Source of the DNA: Bosea sp. BIWAKO-01
GTDB taxonomy: Bacteria; Pseudomonadota; Alphaproteobacteria; Rhizobiales; Beijerinckiaceae
Length of the DNA stretch: 64,000 nt
Assembly: GCF_001748145.1 (NCBI RefSeq)
Contig: NZ_BCQA01000002.1
Span: 248,001-312,000, forward strand
Direction: 5' to 3'
Positions 1 through 11,900 of this stretch are shown piece after piece. Made by a program: the position numbers and the translations under genes. Numbering within the stretch: the stretch's first letter is position 1; every line of letters begins with the position of its first letter. The notes under the pieces were generated by a model, which made no database searches, was not told the DNA's origin, and saw nothing but the letters and a program-made list of their open reading frames with translations.

Positions 1-168
1 CTATGGGCGCGTTGCGATGAAATCAACCCATTCGCCGATTGGCTGCCCTGGGCGGAAAGTTCAGCCAGGCAGGCACTGGACTGCGTCCGCCAGGAGCGGG
101 AACTGGAGGGCTGCAGGGCAGGCGACATGCACCGCGGTGCAGTCATGCGCGACCGTCCAGTGGCTGGT

Positions 169-1515
169 TCAGCCGAAGGCGACGTCAAGGAACAGCTTGA
201 CGTTCAGGACAATGATCACAGCCGCGATCAGGGCTGCGCTCACTGTGAGCCAGCGCGGCGAGACCAGTTCGCCCATCTTCTTGCGCGAGGCCGTGAGCAT
301 GACGAGCGGCACGATGGCGAAGGGCAGCTGGATGCTCAGGACCACCTGCGAGAGGATGAGCAGCTTGCCGGTCTGCGCCTCGCCATAGGCGATCGTCACG
401 ACGATGGCGGGAATGATCGCGATCAGTCGCGTGACCAGACGGCGCAGCCATGCCGGCAGCTTAATGTCGATGAAGCCTTCCATGACGATCTGTCCGGCCA
501 TGGTGGCGGTCACCGTCGAATTGAAGCCGCAGCAGAGCAGGGCGATGGCGAAGAGCGAGGGGGCGATCGACGCGCCGAGCAGCGGGGCGAGCAGTTCATG
601 CGCGCGCCCGAGTTCGGAGATGGTGTTCTGCCCGGTCTTGTAGAAGGTCGCGGCGGCGAGGATCAGGATCGCGGCGTTGATGACCAGGGCGAACATCAGG
701 GCGACGCTGGTGTCGAGTGTCGCGTATTTCAGCGCATCGCGCTTCTCCGGCAGGCTGCCGCCATAGGCGCGGGTCTGCACGATGCCGGAATGCAGATAAA
801 GGTTATGCGGCATCACCGTCGCGCCGATGATGCCGAGCGCGAGATAGAGCATGTTGGGATTGGTGATGATCTCGGTCGTCGGGGCGAAGCCGCGAATGAC
901 CTGCCCCCAATCCGGGTCGGCGAGCGCGATCTGGATGGAAAAGCATAGTGCGATCACGATGAGCAAGCTGATGATGAAGGCTTCGATCCAGCGAAAGCCG
1001 CTGTTCTGCAGCCAGAGGATGACGAAGACATCGAGCGCGGTGATCAGCACACCGATTTCGAGCGGAATTCCAAAAAGCAGATTGAGGCCGATCGCCGTGC
1101 CGATGACCTCGGCGAGGTCGGTCGCGCAGATCGCCAGTTCCGCAAAGATCCAGAGCGGCCAGGAGACCCAGCGCGGATAGGCATCACGGCAGGCCTGGGC
1201 GAGGTCCCTGCCGGTCGCAATCGCCAGCCGTGCGCAAAGCGACTGCAGGATTATCGCCATGATATTGGAGACGAGTGCGACGACGAGCAACGTATAGCCG
1301 AACTGCGCACCACCCGAGAGCGCGGTCGCCCAGTTGCCGGGGTCCATATAGCCGACGGCCACGAGATAGCCCGGGCCGAGAAATGTCAGGAACTTGCGCC
1401 AGGTCGTGGCCCTGGCCGAAACCGGGATCGATCGAAAGACGTCCAGCAGGGACGGCTCCCCGCGCTGACGTTGCCAGCCACCTTGTTTCGGAGCGCTCGC
1501 AATATCGATTGTCAT
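169..1515 (-). CDS. mntH: Nramp-family divalent metal (Mn2+/Fe2+) transporter
   Basis: This 448-residue inner-membrane protein belongs to the Nramp family, which imports Mn2+ (and Fe2+) with protons. Visible signs are about eleven hydrophobic segments, the metal-site motif DPGN near residue 58 ([10 protein letters not shown]) and the second signature MPHNLYLHS in the middle. Length is normal for bacterial MntH. I chose the ATG at 1515 (MTIDIAS) over an upstream in-frame start, because a palindromic Mur-like box lies just before it and would otherwise be inside the gene. It stands alone on the minus strand. The nearby giant peroxidase resembles Mn(II) oxidases, so a manganese link is possible but is my inference. 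Confidence 0.93.
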   Translation of the reverse strand: MTIDIASAPKQGGWQRQRGEPSLLDVFRSIPVSARATTWRKFLTFLGPGYLVAVGYMDPGNWATALSGGAQFGYTLLVVALVSNIMAIILQSLCARLAIATGRDLAQACRDAYPRWVSWPLWIFAELAICATDLAEVIGTAIGLNLLFGIPLEIGVLITALDVFVILWLQNSGFRWIEAFIISLLIVIALCFSIQIALADPDWGQVIRGFAPTTEIITNPNMLYLALGIIGATVMPHNLYLHSGIVQTRAYGGSLPEKRDALKYATLDTSVALMFALVINAAILILAAATFYKTGQNTISELGRAHELLAPLLGASIAPSLFAIALLCCGFNSTVTATMAGQIVMEGFIDIKLPAWLRRLVTRLIAIIPAIVVTIAYGEAQTGKLLILSQVVLSIQLPFAIVPLVMLTASRKKMGELVSPRWLTVSAALIAAVIIVLNVKLFLDVAFG

Positions 1516-1529
1516 GGCCGACTCCGAAC

Positions 1530-1544
1530 TGCAAATCGTATGCA
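1530..1544 (-). promoter_or_regulatory. Mur/Fur-type operator upstream of mntH
   Basis: TGCAAATCGTATGCA is a near-perfect inverted repeat ending 14 bp before the mntH start. As I recall it, the rhizobial Mur (manganese-responsive Fur) box is close to TGCAAATnATTTGCA, and this site differs at two inner positions. It would let Mn-loaded Mur repress mntH. The assignment is by motif only. Confidence 0.55.
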
Positions 1545-2304
1545 ACAGCAAGATTGCAGCCCGAATGAAGGGCCGTCAATTCAACTAATACTTGTCTACG
1601 ACAGATCCTGAGACCAAGGTCTGCGCACCTGACCAAAGGTCTGCGGCAGGAGGCATTATGTTTGCCGGTGACCGCGGCCGGGCTTGACCCTTCCGACGTC
1701 AGCGCCCTTCGTGGCTCTTCTGGGCGATGGGATCGACGCGCAAGCTCAAGGCGCAATCCGCCGACCACCCCATCGCCGCAACGGTGCGTTGATGGGACCG
1801 GCTGAAGCCTGCCGAGAACGTCGGCCTGATGGTCCGGGCCGAGCTTCCGCTCTGGCGCCGGGCGGCCTTGGACGGCCCGCCTGCGGCGCAAGGGCACCTT
1901 GCGCAGCCGCCCGCTGTGTGACGCGCGCGATCGTCCAGCCCGCCTGGCTGATCTCGGCTTGCGCCATCGGCGAGAGCGCGCCGTTGGTCGCCAGGCGCTC
2001 CACCGAACGCCTACGCAAAAGAAGGGCCCGCGGGATCCTCACCAACGGGCCAAGTCTATGGGCAGTCTGGCAAGCAAACGCGCCTGGCAACGAAGAGGTT
2101 CCGTCGGCGGGGATTCCGGCAAGACTCCTCGCCGCCCAACGGGAACGGAATTATCCTCGGCGCCGATGCTAAGAAGACCCTACCGGATCGCATACGCCGA
2201 TGCGCCCCATAGGTGTTGAGGAATGCGTCCAAGCCGCAGGTGAAATCCGGAGTGTCGTCGTCGCCGTCAGCGCCTTTGGTTCGTGAAACGGACCGGCGCG
2301 CCTT
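1545..2304. other. Intergenic region without a recognisable gene
   Basis: About 760 bases between mntH and the tail of the response regulator gene. Open frames exist on both strands, but their translations are rich in Arg, Pro and Ala and show no family features. I see no RNA gene or mobile element here. Confidence 0.5.
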
Positions 2305-2973
2305 TCACGGGCGCAGCCCCGCAGTGATATTCGCCGCTGGCATCAGCCTTTGTGCCGCAAGCACCACCTCCAAACGATTGCGGGCGTTCAGCTTGGCCAT
2401 CAGGCTGGTCATGTAGCCCTTGACGGTCTTGTCGCTGAGCAAAAGCTCGTGGGCGATCTCGTTGTTCCTCTTCCCCAGCAGCAGCAGCCTGACGATTTGC
2501 TCCTCCCGGACGGTCAGCCTTTTGTCGATCGCCTTCCGTCGGGCGACAGCCTTGTCCTGCAAGGCACTGATGACCTTGGTGGCAAAGGCGGGTGTAATAT
2601 AGACATCGCCTTGCTGCGTTGCGCGCAGGGCCTGGAAGAGATCTTCTGCGGGGCTGCCTTTCAGGACATAGCCCTTGGCCCCGGCATCGAGGGCCTTGAT
2701 CGCATCGTCCGTGCTGGAGGAGCCTGTGTAGACAACGATGATCGTCTCAGGAGCGATCGCCAACACGTCCGAGATCGTCTGAAAGACATCCCCAGCCATG
2801 CTGAGATCGACGATCATCACGTCAGGTCGCTGCGTCCTGGCGATCGACATGATGTGAGCCGCGGCACTCCCGGTCGCGGCGAGCGTGAACCCGCCCCATC
2901 GTTGCAGAAGCGCGGCGATCCCTTCCACCAGCAAAGGGTGATCATCGACGATCGCAATCGAAGTATCCGGCAT
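2305..2973 (-). CDS. NarL/LuxR-family two-component response regulator
   Basis: A 222-residue regulator with an N-terminal receiver domain and a C-terminal LuxR-type helix-turn-helix. The receiver has the acidic pair in IVDDHP, the phospho-acceptor Asp in MIVDLSM, the T/S position in VYTGSS and the conserved Lys in YVLKGSP. The DNA-binding domain runs LTVREEQIVRLL to MAKLNARNRLEVV. The ATG at 2973 has a purine-rich stretch before it and is preferred to a TTG at 2994. No sensor kinase is adjacent. It is clearly paralogous along its whole length to the regulator at 16677-17357, and the two bracket the nirKV and peroxidase genes, so it may control them. Confidence 0.9.
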   Translation of the reverse strand: MPDTSIAIVDDHPLLVEGIAALLQRWGGFTLAATGSAAAHIMSIARTQRPDVMIVDLSMAGDVFQTISDVLAIAPETIIVVYTGSSSTDDAIKALDAGAKGYVLKGSPAEDLFQALRATQQGDVYITPAFATKVISALQDKAVARRKAIDKRLTVREEQIVRLLLLGKRNNEIAHELLLSDKTVKGYMTSLMAKLNARNRLEVVLAAQRLMPAANITAGLRP

Positions 2974-3365
2974 GGCCCCTGCCCCTGAACTCAACCGCCC
3001 CAGGCCGAGCGAGATGGTTGCGTAGTCAACACTCTTTGTAAATCATCTAAAGAAGGAAGAATGGCTACCCAATCCGTCGCCCGAACCGTGTCCTGTGCCT
3101 GGCGCCAGTATCCGAAAGGTCGTCAGGAACGGATTGGATGGCGCACACTCTAATGGTTTGTGGATGCAGCCCTAGACGCGGAGCCGGCACGATGAAGTTG
3201 AAATGCGGCATGGCGCCCAGAATCAGCGGACGTGGACTTTGGTCTGTGGCACCCAGTGCCTACTTCCCGAGACCTCCTGCGCGAAAATGCGTCGACCTTG
3301 GTGAGTGGTGGAGCCTGCACGGCGTCCGTACCTTCTGATCGCAATGCTTGGCGATGGAGGGGGCG
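2974..3365. other. Divergent intergenic region between response regulator and nirK
   Basis: About 390 bases that must hold the promoters of the leftward regulator and the rightward nirK. The palindrome GTTGCGTAGTCAAC at 3017-3030 has half-sites two bases closer than an FNR/NnrR box, so I do not claim it as one. Confidence 0.4.
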
Positions 3366-4514
3366 ATGGGGCAGCCATTCGAGAGTGGGACGAAGGGCGC
3401 CATCACGCGGCGGACGGCCCTTGCGGGCGCGGCCCTTGCTGCCGGCCTCCCTGCCGCCCCCACGCGGGCTGCTCCGCCGCTTCCTCCTGCTCCTGTCGGA
3501 GCCGACGGCCTGCCGCGGCACAAGGTCGACCTTGTCGCGCCGCCGTTTGCTCACCCTCATGAACAGGTGGCCACGAAGGGCCCCCGGATCCTCGAGTTCC
3601 TGCTCACGATCGAGGAGAAGAAGATTGTCGTCGACGACGAGGGCACGACCCTTCAGGCCATGACGTTCAATGGCTCGGTTCCCGGGCCGATCCTGGTGGT
3701 GCACGAGGGCGACTATGTCGAGGTGACGCTGGTCAACCCCGACACCAACCAGATGACGCACAACATCGATTTCCATTCTGCCGCGGGCGCTTCAGGCGGT
3801 GCCGATCTGACCTTGATCAATCCCGGCGAGGAGGCCGTGCTGCGTTGGAAGGCCACCCGTACAGGCGTGTTCGCCTATCACTGCATCCCCGGCGCCATGA
3901 CGCCCTGGCATATCACCTCCGGCATGAGCGGCGCCGTGATGGTCCTGCCACGGGATGGCTTGAAGGACGGAGCGGGAAAGCCGTTGCGCTACGACCGGGT
4001 CTATTACATCGGCGAGCATGACTACTACATCCCGCGCGACGAAAAGGGCCGGTTCAAGCACTACGACACGCATGGCGACGCCTACATGGACACGATGGAG
4101 GTCATGCGAAAGCTGGTCCCGAGCCACGTCGTGTTCAACGGCGCGGTCGGGGCCCTGACGGGCAAGAACGCGATGCCCGCAAAGGTCGGCGAGAACGTGC
4201 TGATCGTTCACTCCCAGGCCAGCCGCGACACCCGTCCCCATCTCGTCGGTGGCTTCGGAGATTATGTCTGGGAGACCGGCAAGTTCTCGAACGCCCCCGA
4301 GACCGATCTGGAGACATGGTTCATTCGGGGCGGATCCGCCGGCGCGGCACTCACCCGGTTCCTTCAGCCCGGCATTGTCGGCTACGTCAACCACAACATG
4401 ATCGAGGCCTTCGAGCTTGGCGCGACGGCTCATTTCAGGGTCGAGGGCGAATGGGACGACGACCTGATGACCCAGGTGAAAGCACCCGGGCCGATCCTGG
4501 CAAGCCTCAAGTAG
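3366..4514 (+). CDS. nirK: Copper-containing nitrite reductase (NO-forming)
   Basis: This periplasmic trimeric enzyme reduces nitrite to nitric oxide in denitrification. The 382-residue precursor begins with a Tat signal ([13 protein letters not shown]) and has two cupredoxin domains. In [10 protein letters not shown]132 is a type 1 copper ligand, D135 the catalytic Asp and H137 a type 2 ligand. In YHC..GAMTPWH...SGM, H172 is type 2, while C173, H182 and M187 are type 1. H343 in [10 protein letters not shown] completes the type 2 site. All copper ligands are present, so it looks functional. The ATG at 3366 is chosen because GGAGG lies about 7 bases upstream; an earlier ATG at 3348 lacks this. 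nirV follows after 58 bp. No nor or nos genes are in the window. Confidence 0.95.
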   Translation: MGQPFESGTKGAITRRTALAGAALAAGLPAAPTRAAPPLPPAPVGADGLPRHKVDLVAPPFAHPHEQVATKGPRILEFLLTIEEKKIVVDDEGTTLQAMTFNGSVPGPILVVHEGDYVEVTLVNPDTNQMTHNIDFHSAAGASGGADLTLINPGEEAVLRWKATRTGVFAYHCIPGAMTPWHITSGMSGAVMVLPRDGLKDGAGKPLRYDRVYYIGEHDYYIPRDEKGRFKHYDTHGDAYMDTMEVMRKLVPSHVVFNGAVGALTGKNAMPAKVGENVLIVHSQASRDTRPHLVGGFGDYVWETGKFSNAPETDLETWFIRGGSAGAALTRFLQPGIVGYVNHNMIEAFELGATAHFRVEGEWDDDLMTQVKAPGPILASLK

Positions 4515-4572
4515 AAATGATCCGGTTCCAACCGAGCTGAAGCCGCCGGACACTGTTTCGACGGGAGGCCCC

Positions 4573-5484
4573 ATGCTGCCCGCGTTCAAACTCATGGCCC
4601 GAACTGCCGTGGTTCTGGTTCCCCTTGCGGTCCTGGCCTCGGCGTCCAGCCCCGACCCGGGGTCGGACCCGTCGGCCTTGCGGTCGAAGGACATGGTGGA
4701 ACTCGGGCCCGGCGCCATTCGATATCGGGCCAGTGGCGAGTTCCAGCGTCACGGAAAGCCAGCCACGGCGCCCATGGTCAACGTCACGATCGATCGGCCC
4801 ATCGCAGTGATGAGGCATCAGGTCACGGCCTCTGACTATCGGCGTTGCGTCGACGCGCAAGCCTGCCCCATGGTGGGCGGTGACGCGGCAGCTCCCGATC
4901 GCCCCGTCGTCGGGGTGAGTTGGCGGGATGCGCAGGCCTATGCCTCCTGGCTTTCGCTTGAGACCGGACTGAGTTTTCGGCTGCCCACCGACGAAGAGTG
5001 GGCCTATCTCGCCGGCAGCCGGTACAGGGACGACGCCTTGCCGGAAAGCCTAGACAGCAGCGGGCCTGGGCAGCGGATTCTTGCAATATATGACAGAGAC
5101 GCGGGCCGCGAGCGCGTGGATGCGAAAGTGCCGCGACCGATCGGCAGTTTCGGTGCCAACGAGCATGGCCTTCTCGACCTGGCCGGGAATGTTTGGGAAT
5201 GGACCGACACCTGCTTCCAGCGCAGTTCGTTTGATGCAGCCGGGCGTTCCACGGCGACAGTGACGAACTGCGGCGTTCGCGTGGTTGAGGGGCGCCATCG
5301 CGCCTACATGACCGATTTTGTTCGTGATGCCCGTCCCGGGGGCTGCGTAGCCGGCACGCCACCGAGCAATCTGGGATTCCGGCTGGTGCGTGACGATCAG
5401 CGCTGGTGGCGCGTTCCATTGGACTGGCTGCGGCGATCACACGGAGGCTCGATCGCGCGGGCGGCCGCCCACGCTCGACCCTAG
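4573..5484 (+). CDS. nirV: NirV, formylglycine-generating-enzyme-like protein linked to NirK
   Basis: A 303-residue exported protein with an FGE/SUMF1-type domain. It starts with a hydrophobic signal segment (about residues 5-27), then shows typical motifs: VSWRDAQAYASWLS, FRLPTDEEWAYLA, GLLDLAGNVWEWT and a final GFRLVRD. NirV proteins are regularly encoded next to nirK, though their exact role is not settled. It is probably co-transcribed with nirK, and the start has a GGGAGG ribosome site. Cysteines are present, but I cannot confirm that the FGE catalytic pair is conserved. The last 30 or so residues are basic and of low complexity. Confidence 0.85.
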   Translation: MLPAFKLMARTAVVLVPLAVLASASSPDPGSDPSALRSKDMVELGPGAIRYRASGEFQRHGKPATAPMVNVTIDRPIAVMRHQVTASDYRRCVDAQACPMVGGDAAAPDRPVVGVSWRDAQAYASWLSLETGLSFRLPTDEEWAYLAGSRYRDDALPESLDSSGPGQRILAIYDRDAGRERVDAKVPRPIGSFGANEHGLLDLAGNVWEWTDTCFQRSSFDAAGRSTATVTNCGVRVVEGRHRAYMTDFVRDARPGGCVAGTPPSNLGFRLVRDDQRWWRVPLDWLRRSHGGSIARAAAHARP

Positions 5485-5944
5485 CAATTGCGCCGCTGCC
5501 CAGCAGCAGACCTCGTCAGCGCCAGCTAAGGGCACCTCTTTCCCATCGGCCGGCGCGCCAACCAGACTGCCCGAAAGCAGACTCCCTAGACTTCTGCTAT
5601 AGGCCACTTTTGTGCATTGGTCTGCGTGCCAACCTACTCGCGTTGGGTTGCGGAATCGGGCGGTGTTCGGTGGCGCTACGGACCAAAGTCGGTACTGCCG
5701 ATAGGGATGATTGGCTCGGAAAACCTAGACCAATAGCGAGTAAAGATTATCCGACATAGTCCTCTAACGGTTCGGGCCCACCGACGCGCATGATGCAACG
5801 TGCGATAGGCCCCCAGCGGCTGAACGCCATCTCAACTGAAGTTCTTGCGGCCGGTGCTACCGGCGGCGCGCCTGCTTGGCGCGAGCGGCGGAGCATTGTC
5901 CCAGGCAGGCCAACACGGGGTCCGGGAACCCCCAGGAGGGCGTC
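5485..5944. other. Intergenic region with a half copy of the dispersed repeat
   Basis: About 460 bases before the giant peroxidase gene. At 5568-5582 the sequence TGCCCGAAAGCAGAC is the reverse complement of the left half of the dispersed 40-bp repeat. The 24 bases from 5567 also occur identically at 22033. An open frame enters the giant gene from 5876, but the real start has its own ribosome site at 5935-5940. Confidence 0.6.
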
Positions 5945-8900
5945 ATGGTGCAGTTTGTTCGCTCCGACCTTGAGTTCATTCTCGAGCAGATCAGGATTGC
6001 GGAGCGGAACGCTCAGGGCGAGAACCTCACAGACATCCTGCCCAGCGCCCAGGTGCCGTTTGGTCTGCGGACCGTCGATGGCTCGTTCAACAACCTGGCC
6101 CACCCGGAATTCGGGGCCGCGGATCTGGCGTTTCCACGCCTGACCGATCCGTCGTTCCGGCCGGCCGAGGCCGGCACCAGCTACGCCGATCCAGGCTTAG
6201 TGCAGGACTCCCAGCCGCGCACGATCAGCAACCTGGTCGTCGACCAGACCGCCAACAATCCCGCAGCCGTCGCGGCTGCTGCACAGAACCCAGGGTCAGG
6301 CACCGTCACCAGTCCCGGGCTGGATGGGGTCTTCGGCACCGCGGACGACACTCCGGTCAATTTCATCCCGAATATTACCCCCGATGTGGGCCTCTCGGCG
6401 CCATTCAACGCCTGGATGACCTTCTTCGGCCAGTTCTTCGACCACGGCCTCGACCTGGTCACCAAGTCCACGAGCCAGACCGAAGTCGTCTTCATTCCGC
6501 TGCAACCCGATGACCCGCTCTTCAGCACGGCGCCCGGCGCTCTGAACTTCATGGTGCTGAACCGGGCTGCGGGCGGCCAGGCTGCGACCAACACGACCTC
6601 GCCCTTCGTCGACCAGAGCCAGACCTACGCCTCGAATCCCTCGCATCAGGTCTTCCTGCGCGCCTATGAACTGAATGCCAACGGCGATCCGGTCGCGACC
6701 GGTGAACTGATCACCAACCGCAATCTCGGCGCAGATGGCCTGTTCGGCACGGCTGATGATGTTGAAATCGGCGGGATGGCGACCTGGGCCGTGGTCAAGG
6801 CGCAGGCGCGCGACATCCTCGGCATCAACCTCACCGATGCCGATGTCGGCAATGTGCCGGTCCTGGCTGTCGATGCCTATGGCAATTTCATCGTGGGCCC
6901 GAACGGCATGCCGATGGTCATGATGACCGATGGCAGCTTCACCGAGGGCAACCGGGCGGCGCCGATCAGCCTCGCGGGCGCCGCCCGCACCGGTCATGCC
7001 TTCCTGAACGATATCGCGCATGCTGCCGATCCGACGGGCAAGACCGCGGATGCCGATAGCATCGTCAACACCGGACCGATTGCGGCCGGCCAATATGACA
7101 ACGAGCTCCTCGACGCGCATTACATCGCCGGCGACGGCCGCGTGAACGAGAATATCGGCCTCACCGCCGTGCACGCCGTGTTCCATTCGGAACATAACCG
7201 CCTTGTCCAGCAGACCAAGGACGTGGCGTTGGCGACCGGGGATGTCGCCTTCCTCAACCAGTGGCTCGACACGCCGCTGGCCGTGGGCACGACCTTCCCG
7301 CTGACGCAGGTCCAGATCGACGCGCTCGACTGGAACGGCGAACGCCTGTTCCAGTCCGCCAAGTTCGGCACGGAGATGCAGTATCAGCATCTGGTGTTCG
7401 AGGAGTTCGCCCGCACGGTCCAGCCGCAGGTCGACGAGTTCCTGGCGCCCAATGGCTACGACACCACGATCAACCCGGCGATCCTCGCGGAGTTCGCGCA
7501 CACGGTCTATCGCTTCGGTCATTCGATGCTGGTCGAGACGGTCGATCGCTTCGACCCGAACTTCAACACTGTCGGCGGCGACCCGCAACTCGGCCTGATC
7601 GCGGCCTTCCTCAATCCGCTCGCCTATGCCGCAAGCGGCGTGACGCCCGAACAGGCGACCGGTGCGATCGTGCGTGGCCTCACGCGCCAGGTCGGCAACG
7701 AGATCGACGAATTCGTCACCGAGGCGGTGCGCAACAACCTGCTCGGCCTGCCGCTCGACCTGCCGGCGCTGAACATCGCGCGCGGCCGTGATACCGGCAT
7801 TCCCTCGCTCAACCAGGCGCGGGTCGAATTCTACCAGATGACCGGCGACAGCCAGCTCAAGCCCTATATCAGCTGGACCGACTTTGCCGGCCATCTGAAA
7901 CATACCGAGTCGCTGATCAACTTCATCGCGGCCTATGGCACGCATGCGTCGATCACGGATGCGACGACGATGGCCGACAAGCGTGCGGCTGCGAGCTTGC
8001 TGGTGCTGGGTGGCGTTGGTGCGCCTGCGGATCGTCTCGACTTCCTGAACGCGACCGGCGCCTTTACCGGCGGCTCGCTCGGCGGCCTCAACGACGTCGA
8101 TTTCTGGCTCGGCGGCCTTGCGGAAGAGAAGATGCCGTTTGGCGGGATGCTCGGCTCGACCTTCAACTTCGTCTTCGAGACCCAGCTTGAATCGCTGCAG
8201 AACGGCGACCGCTTCTACTATCTGTCGCGCACTGCCGGCATGAATTTCGGCACCGAGCTCGAGAACAACTCCTTCGCCAAGCTCGTGATGCTGAACAGCG
8301 ACGCGACGCATCTGCCGAACGCGATCTTCACCACGCCGACCTTCACGCTCGAAGTGAACCGGGCGGCGCAGCATACCGGGCTCGGCCTCGATGGCCGGGC
8401 CGACCCGACCGGCGGCATCGAGATCAACGGCGTCGAAGTCGTTCCTCTTGTCATTCGCGACAATCCGGCGACGCCCGGCACCGACACGAACTACCTCCAG
8501 TACACCGGCGAGGACCATGTCGTTCTTGGCGGCACCGCCGGCAATGACGTCATCATCTCCGGCGATGGCGACGACACGCTCTATGGCGACGGCGGGAACG
8601 ACCGACTCGAGGGCGGCTACGGCAACGACACCATCATGGGTGGCGACGGCGACGACATCATCCGGGATCTCGGTGGCGACGACCGGCTCGAGGGCGGCGC
8701 CGGCAACGACGTCATCCATGCCGGCAACATGATGGTCGGCGGTGTCGGGAACCTGATCCTGGGCGGTGCCGGCAAGGACTACATCGTCACGATGGAGGAC
8801 ATCTCGACCACCTTCGGTGGCCAGGGAGACGACTTCATCTACAGCGCCAAGACCAGTCTGCCGCCGACCGGCAACGAGGGCGACGACTGGATCGAGAAGG

Positions 8901-11900
8901 GCACGCAGGACGGCGCCCCTGGCGACAACTTTGCGCCCCTGCTGGCCGATAACGTCATCGGCAATGACATCTTCATCGGCGGCGGCGGCTTCGACGAGTT
9001 CATCGGCGAAGGCGGCGACGATATCTTCGTCGGCAGCGATGCCCAGGACAAGATGGACGGCATGTCCGGCTTCGACTGGGTCACCTACAAGAACGACAGG
9101 CAGGGCGTGACCGTCGACCTGACGCTGGCTGCGCTGGCCCAGCCCCATGGCGAGACGCCTGCCGCGAACACCGGCGTTGTCCAGCCTGTCGGCGCATCCC
9201 CGGCGTCTATCCTCGACCGGTTCGCCGAGGTCGAGGGCCTGTCGGGCTCGCGCTTTGCCGACATCCTGCGCGGCGACAATGTCGACGCGGTCACGATCCT
9301 GAACCATGGCGGCGCTACCGGGGGCGCACTGACCAATGTCGCCCTGATCGACGGGTTGCAAGGGCTCCTGCTCCAGGCCGGCCTCTCCGCCACCGGCTTT
9401 GCCACCGGCAACATCATGCTCGGCGGTGCCGGCAGTGACCTGCTCGAAGGTCGCGGCGGCGACGACCTGATCGACGGCGACCGCTGGCTGAACGTGCGCA
9501 TCAGCGTGCGTGCGAATATCGACGGAACCGGCGCCGAGATCGCCACCTTCGACAGCATGGTTGCACCGACCCTGCTGCAGAACATGCTGAACGGCGTCTG
9601 GAACCCCGGTCAGCTCGTGGCGGTGCGCGAACTGAGAGATGACGACAACGCCTTCGACACGGCGATATTCTCCGGCGCCAGCACCGACTACACGGTCACG
9701 ACGACCAATGGCATCACCACCGTCACCGACAATGTCGGTACGGATGGCACCGACACTCTCGTCAATGTCGAGCGGTTGCAATTTTCCGATGTGTCCGTGA
9801 CGCTTCCAAACGGCGCCGGACTCAATCTGAACCCGACCGGCCAGCTTGCCATCCAGGATGCCACGTCGAGCGCGGCCGACAACACTCCGACCTCAGGCCA
9901 GATGCTGCGTGTCTCGATCGGCACCGTGACGGACGGCGATACAAGCGCCGCAGCCCCCAATGGCATCCTGCCCGGCTCGATCTCCTATCTCTGGCAGGTC
10001 GAGACGGCGCCCGCTTCCGGCATCTTTGAGGACATCATCCTGCTGCCGCTGGGCGATCTCGCTTTCCAGAGCGCCGATGGCACCACCTTCAGAGTCACGC
10101 CTGATCTTGTCGGCGCTTCGCTTCGGGTCAAGGCGATCTTCACCGACGGCCATGGCGTCACCGAGACGGTGTTCTCGGCTCCGACCCAGCCGGTCGCGGC
10201 GGGGGCACCTGTTCCACCGCCAGTCGCGCCGACCCCGGTCGTCGACGCGACCGCGGGCGGCGAGGGCATCATGCTGGTGCGCTCGGACCTCAACTTCATT
10301 CTCGACCAGATCAAGATCGCCGAGGCGAACGCGGCCGGCACGCCGCTGACCTCGCTGCTACCGAACGTGCGGGTGCCGTTGGGCCTGCGCACCGTCGATG
10401 GTTCCGGCAACAATCTGGGCACGCAGCAGCAGAGCGAGACCTTCGGCGCGGCCGACAACGTCTTCCCACGCGTCACGAATCCGGTGTTCAACAGCGCAGA
10501 GGGAGGCACCTCCTACCAGCAGACGAGCGGGCTGGTGATCGACTCGCAGCCGCGCACGATCAGCAACCTGATCGTCGACCAGACCATGAACAATCCCGCA
10601 GCGATTGCGGCGGCCCTTCGCAACGCCGGCTCTGAAAATATCGCGGCGGATACGACTGCGCTCCTCAATGTGTTGCAGGCGCTCAATACAGCCAAGGCCG
10701 GCGGAGACCCCGTCGCCGTTGCAACCGCCCAGCTCGCCTTTGACGGAACCGTCGACCGCCTCGGCCTGACCATCGTCACCAGCCCCGGCCTCGACGGCCA
10801 GTTCGGCACGGCCGACGACAAGCAGGTCTTCGAAATCCCGAACATCGCGCCGGATGCGGGCCTGTCGGCGCCGTTCAACGCCTGGATGACCTTCTTCGGC
10901 CAGTTCTTCGACCATGGCCTCGATCTCGTGACCAAGGGCGGCTCCGGCACGGTCTTCATCCCGCTTCAGCCGGATGATCCGCTCTTTGTTCCGGGCAGCC
11001 CGACGAACTTCATGGTGCTGACGCGGGCGACCAACCAGCCCGGCCCCGACGGCGTCCTCGGGACGGCCGATGACATTCACGAGCATACGAACACGACCAC
11101 GCCGTTTGTGGATCAAAACCAGACCTATTCCTCGCATCCCTCGCACCAGGTCTTCCTGCGGGCCTATGAGCTCAACGCCGCTGGCGATCCGGTTGCGACC
11201 GGCGGGCTGATCACCAACCGGGATCTGGGCGCCGACGGGAAATTCGGAACCGCTGACGACACCGAGATCGGTGGCATGGCGACCTGGAAGGTGGTCAAGG
11301 CCCAGGCGCGCGATATTCTCGGCATCAACCTCACCGATGCCGATATCGATAGCGGCCCGCTGCTGGCGACCGACGCCTATGGCAATTTCATGAAAGGTCC
11401 GAACGGCTTCCCGCAAGTCGTCATCCGGGTCAACAATGGTCCGGACGGCATTGCCGGCAACGCCGACGACGTCACCACGCTTGTCGAAGGCAATCCGGCG
11501 GCGCCGATCAGCCTCGCGAACGCGGTGCGCACCGGCCACGCCTTCCTGAACGACATCGCCCACAACGCCGTGCCGGTCTTCAACGCCGGTGTCCTTGCGC
11601 CTGACGCCGATGTGCTCACCGGAAACGCCGTGCCTGTGGGGCCGGGAGGCAACAACCTCGCCTATGACAACGAGCTTCTCGACGCGCACTACATCGCCGG
11701 CGACGGCCGCGTGAACGAGAATATCGGCCTCACCACAGTGCACGCGATCTTCCACTCCGAGCATAACCGGCTGGTCGAGCAGACCAAGAACACGGTCCTG
11801 ACCTCGGGCGACCTCGCCTTCCTGACGGAATGGCTGATGCCGGGTACGGCGCCGGCGGCCTTCCCGACGGACGCCGCTGCGATCGCGAACCTGCAGTGGA

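Noticed and set aside
3017..3030. GTTGCGTAGTCAAC as an NnrR/FNR box for nirK
   Set aside because: The half-sites TTG and CAA are six bases apart rather than eight, and the site is far from the nirK start.
6296..9781. A very long open frame on the minus strand opposite the giant peroxidase
   Set aside because: It is antisense to a clearly real gene; the GC-rich codons and repeated Gly-Asp codons keep the opposite frame open, and the translation has no domains. The minus-strand frame at 10358-13156 is rejected for the same reason.
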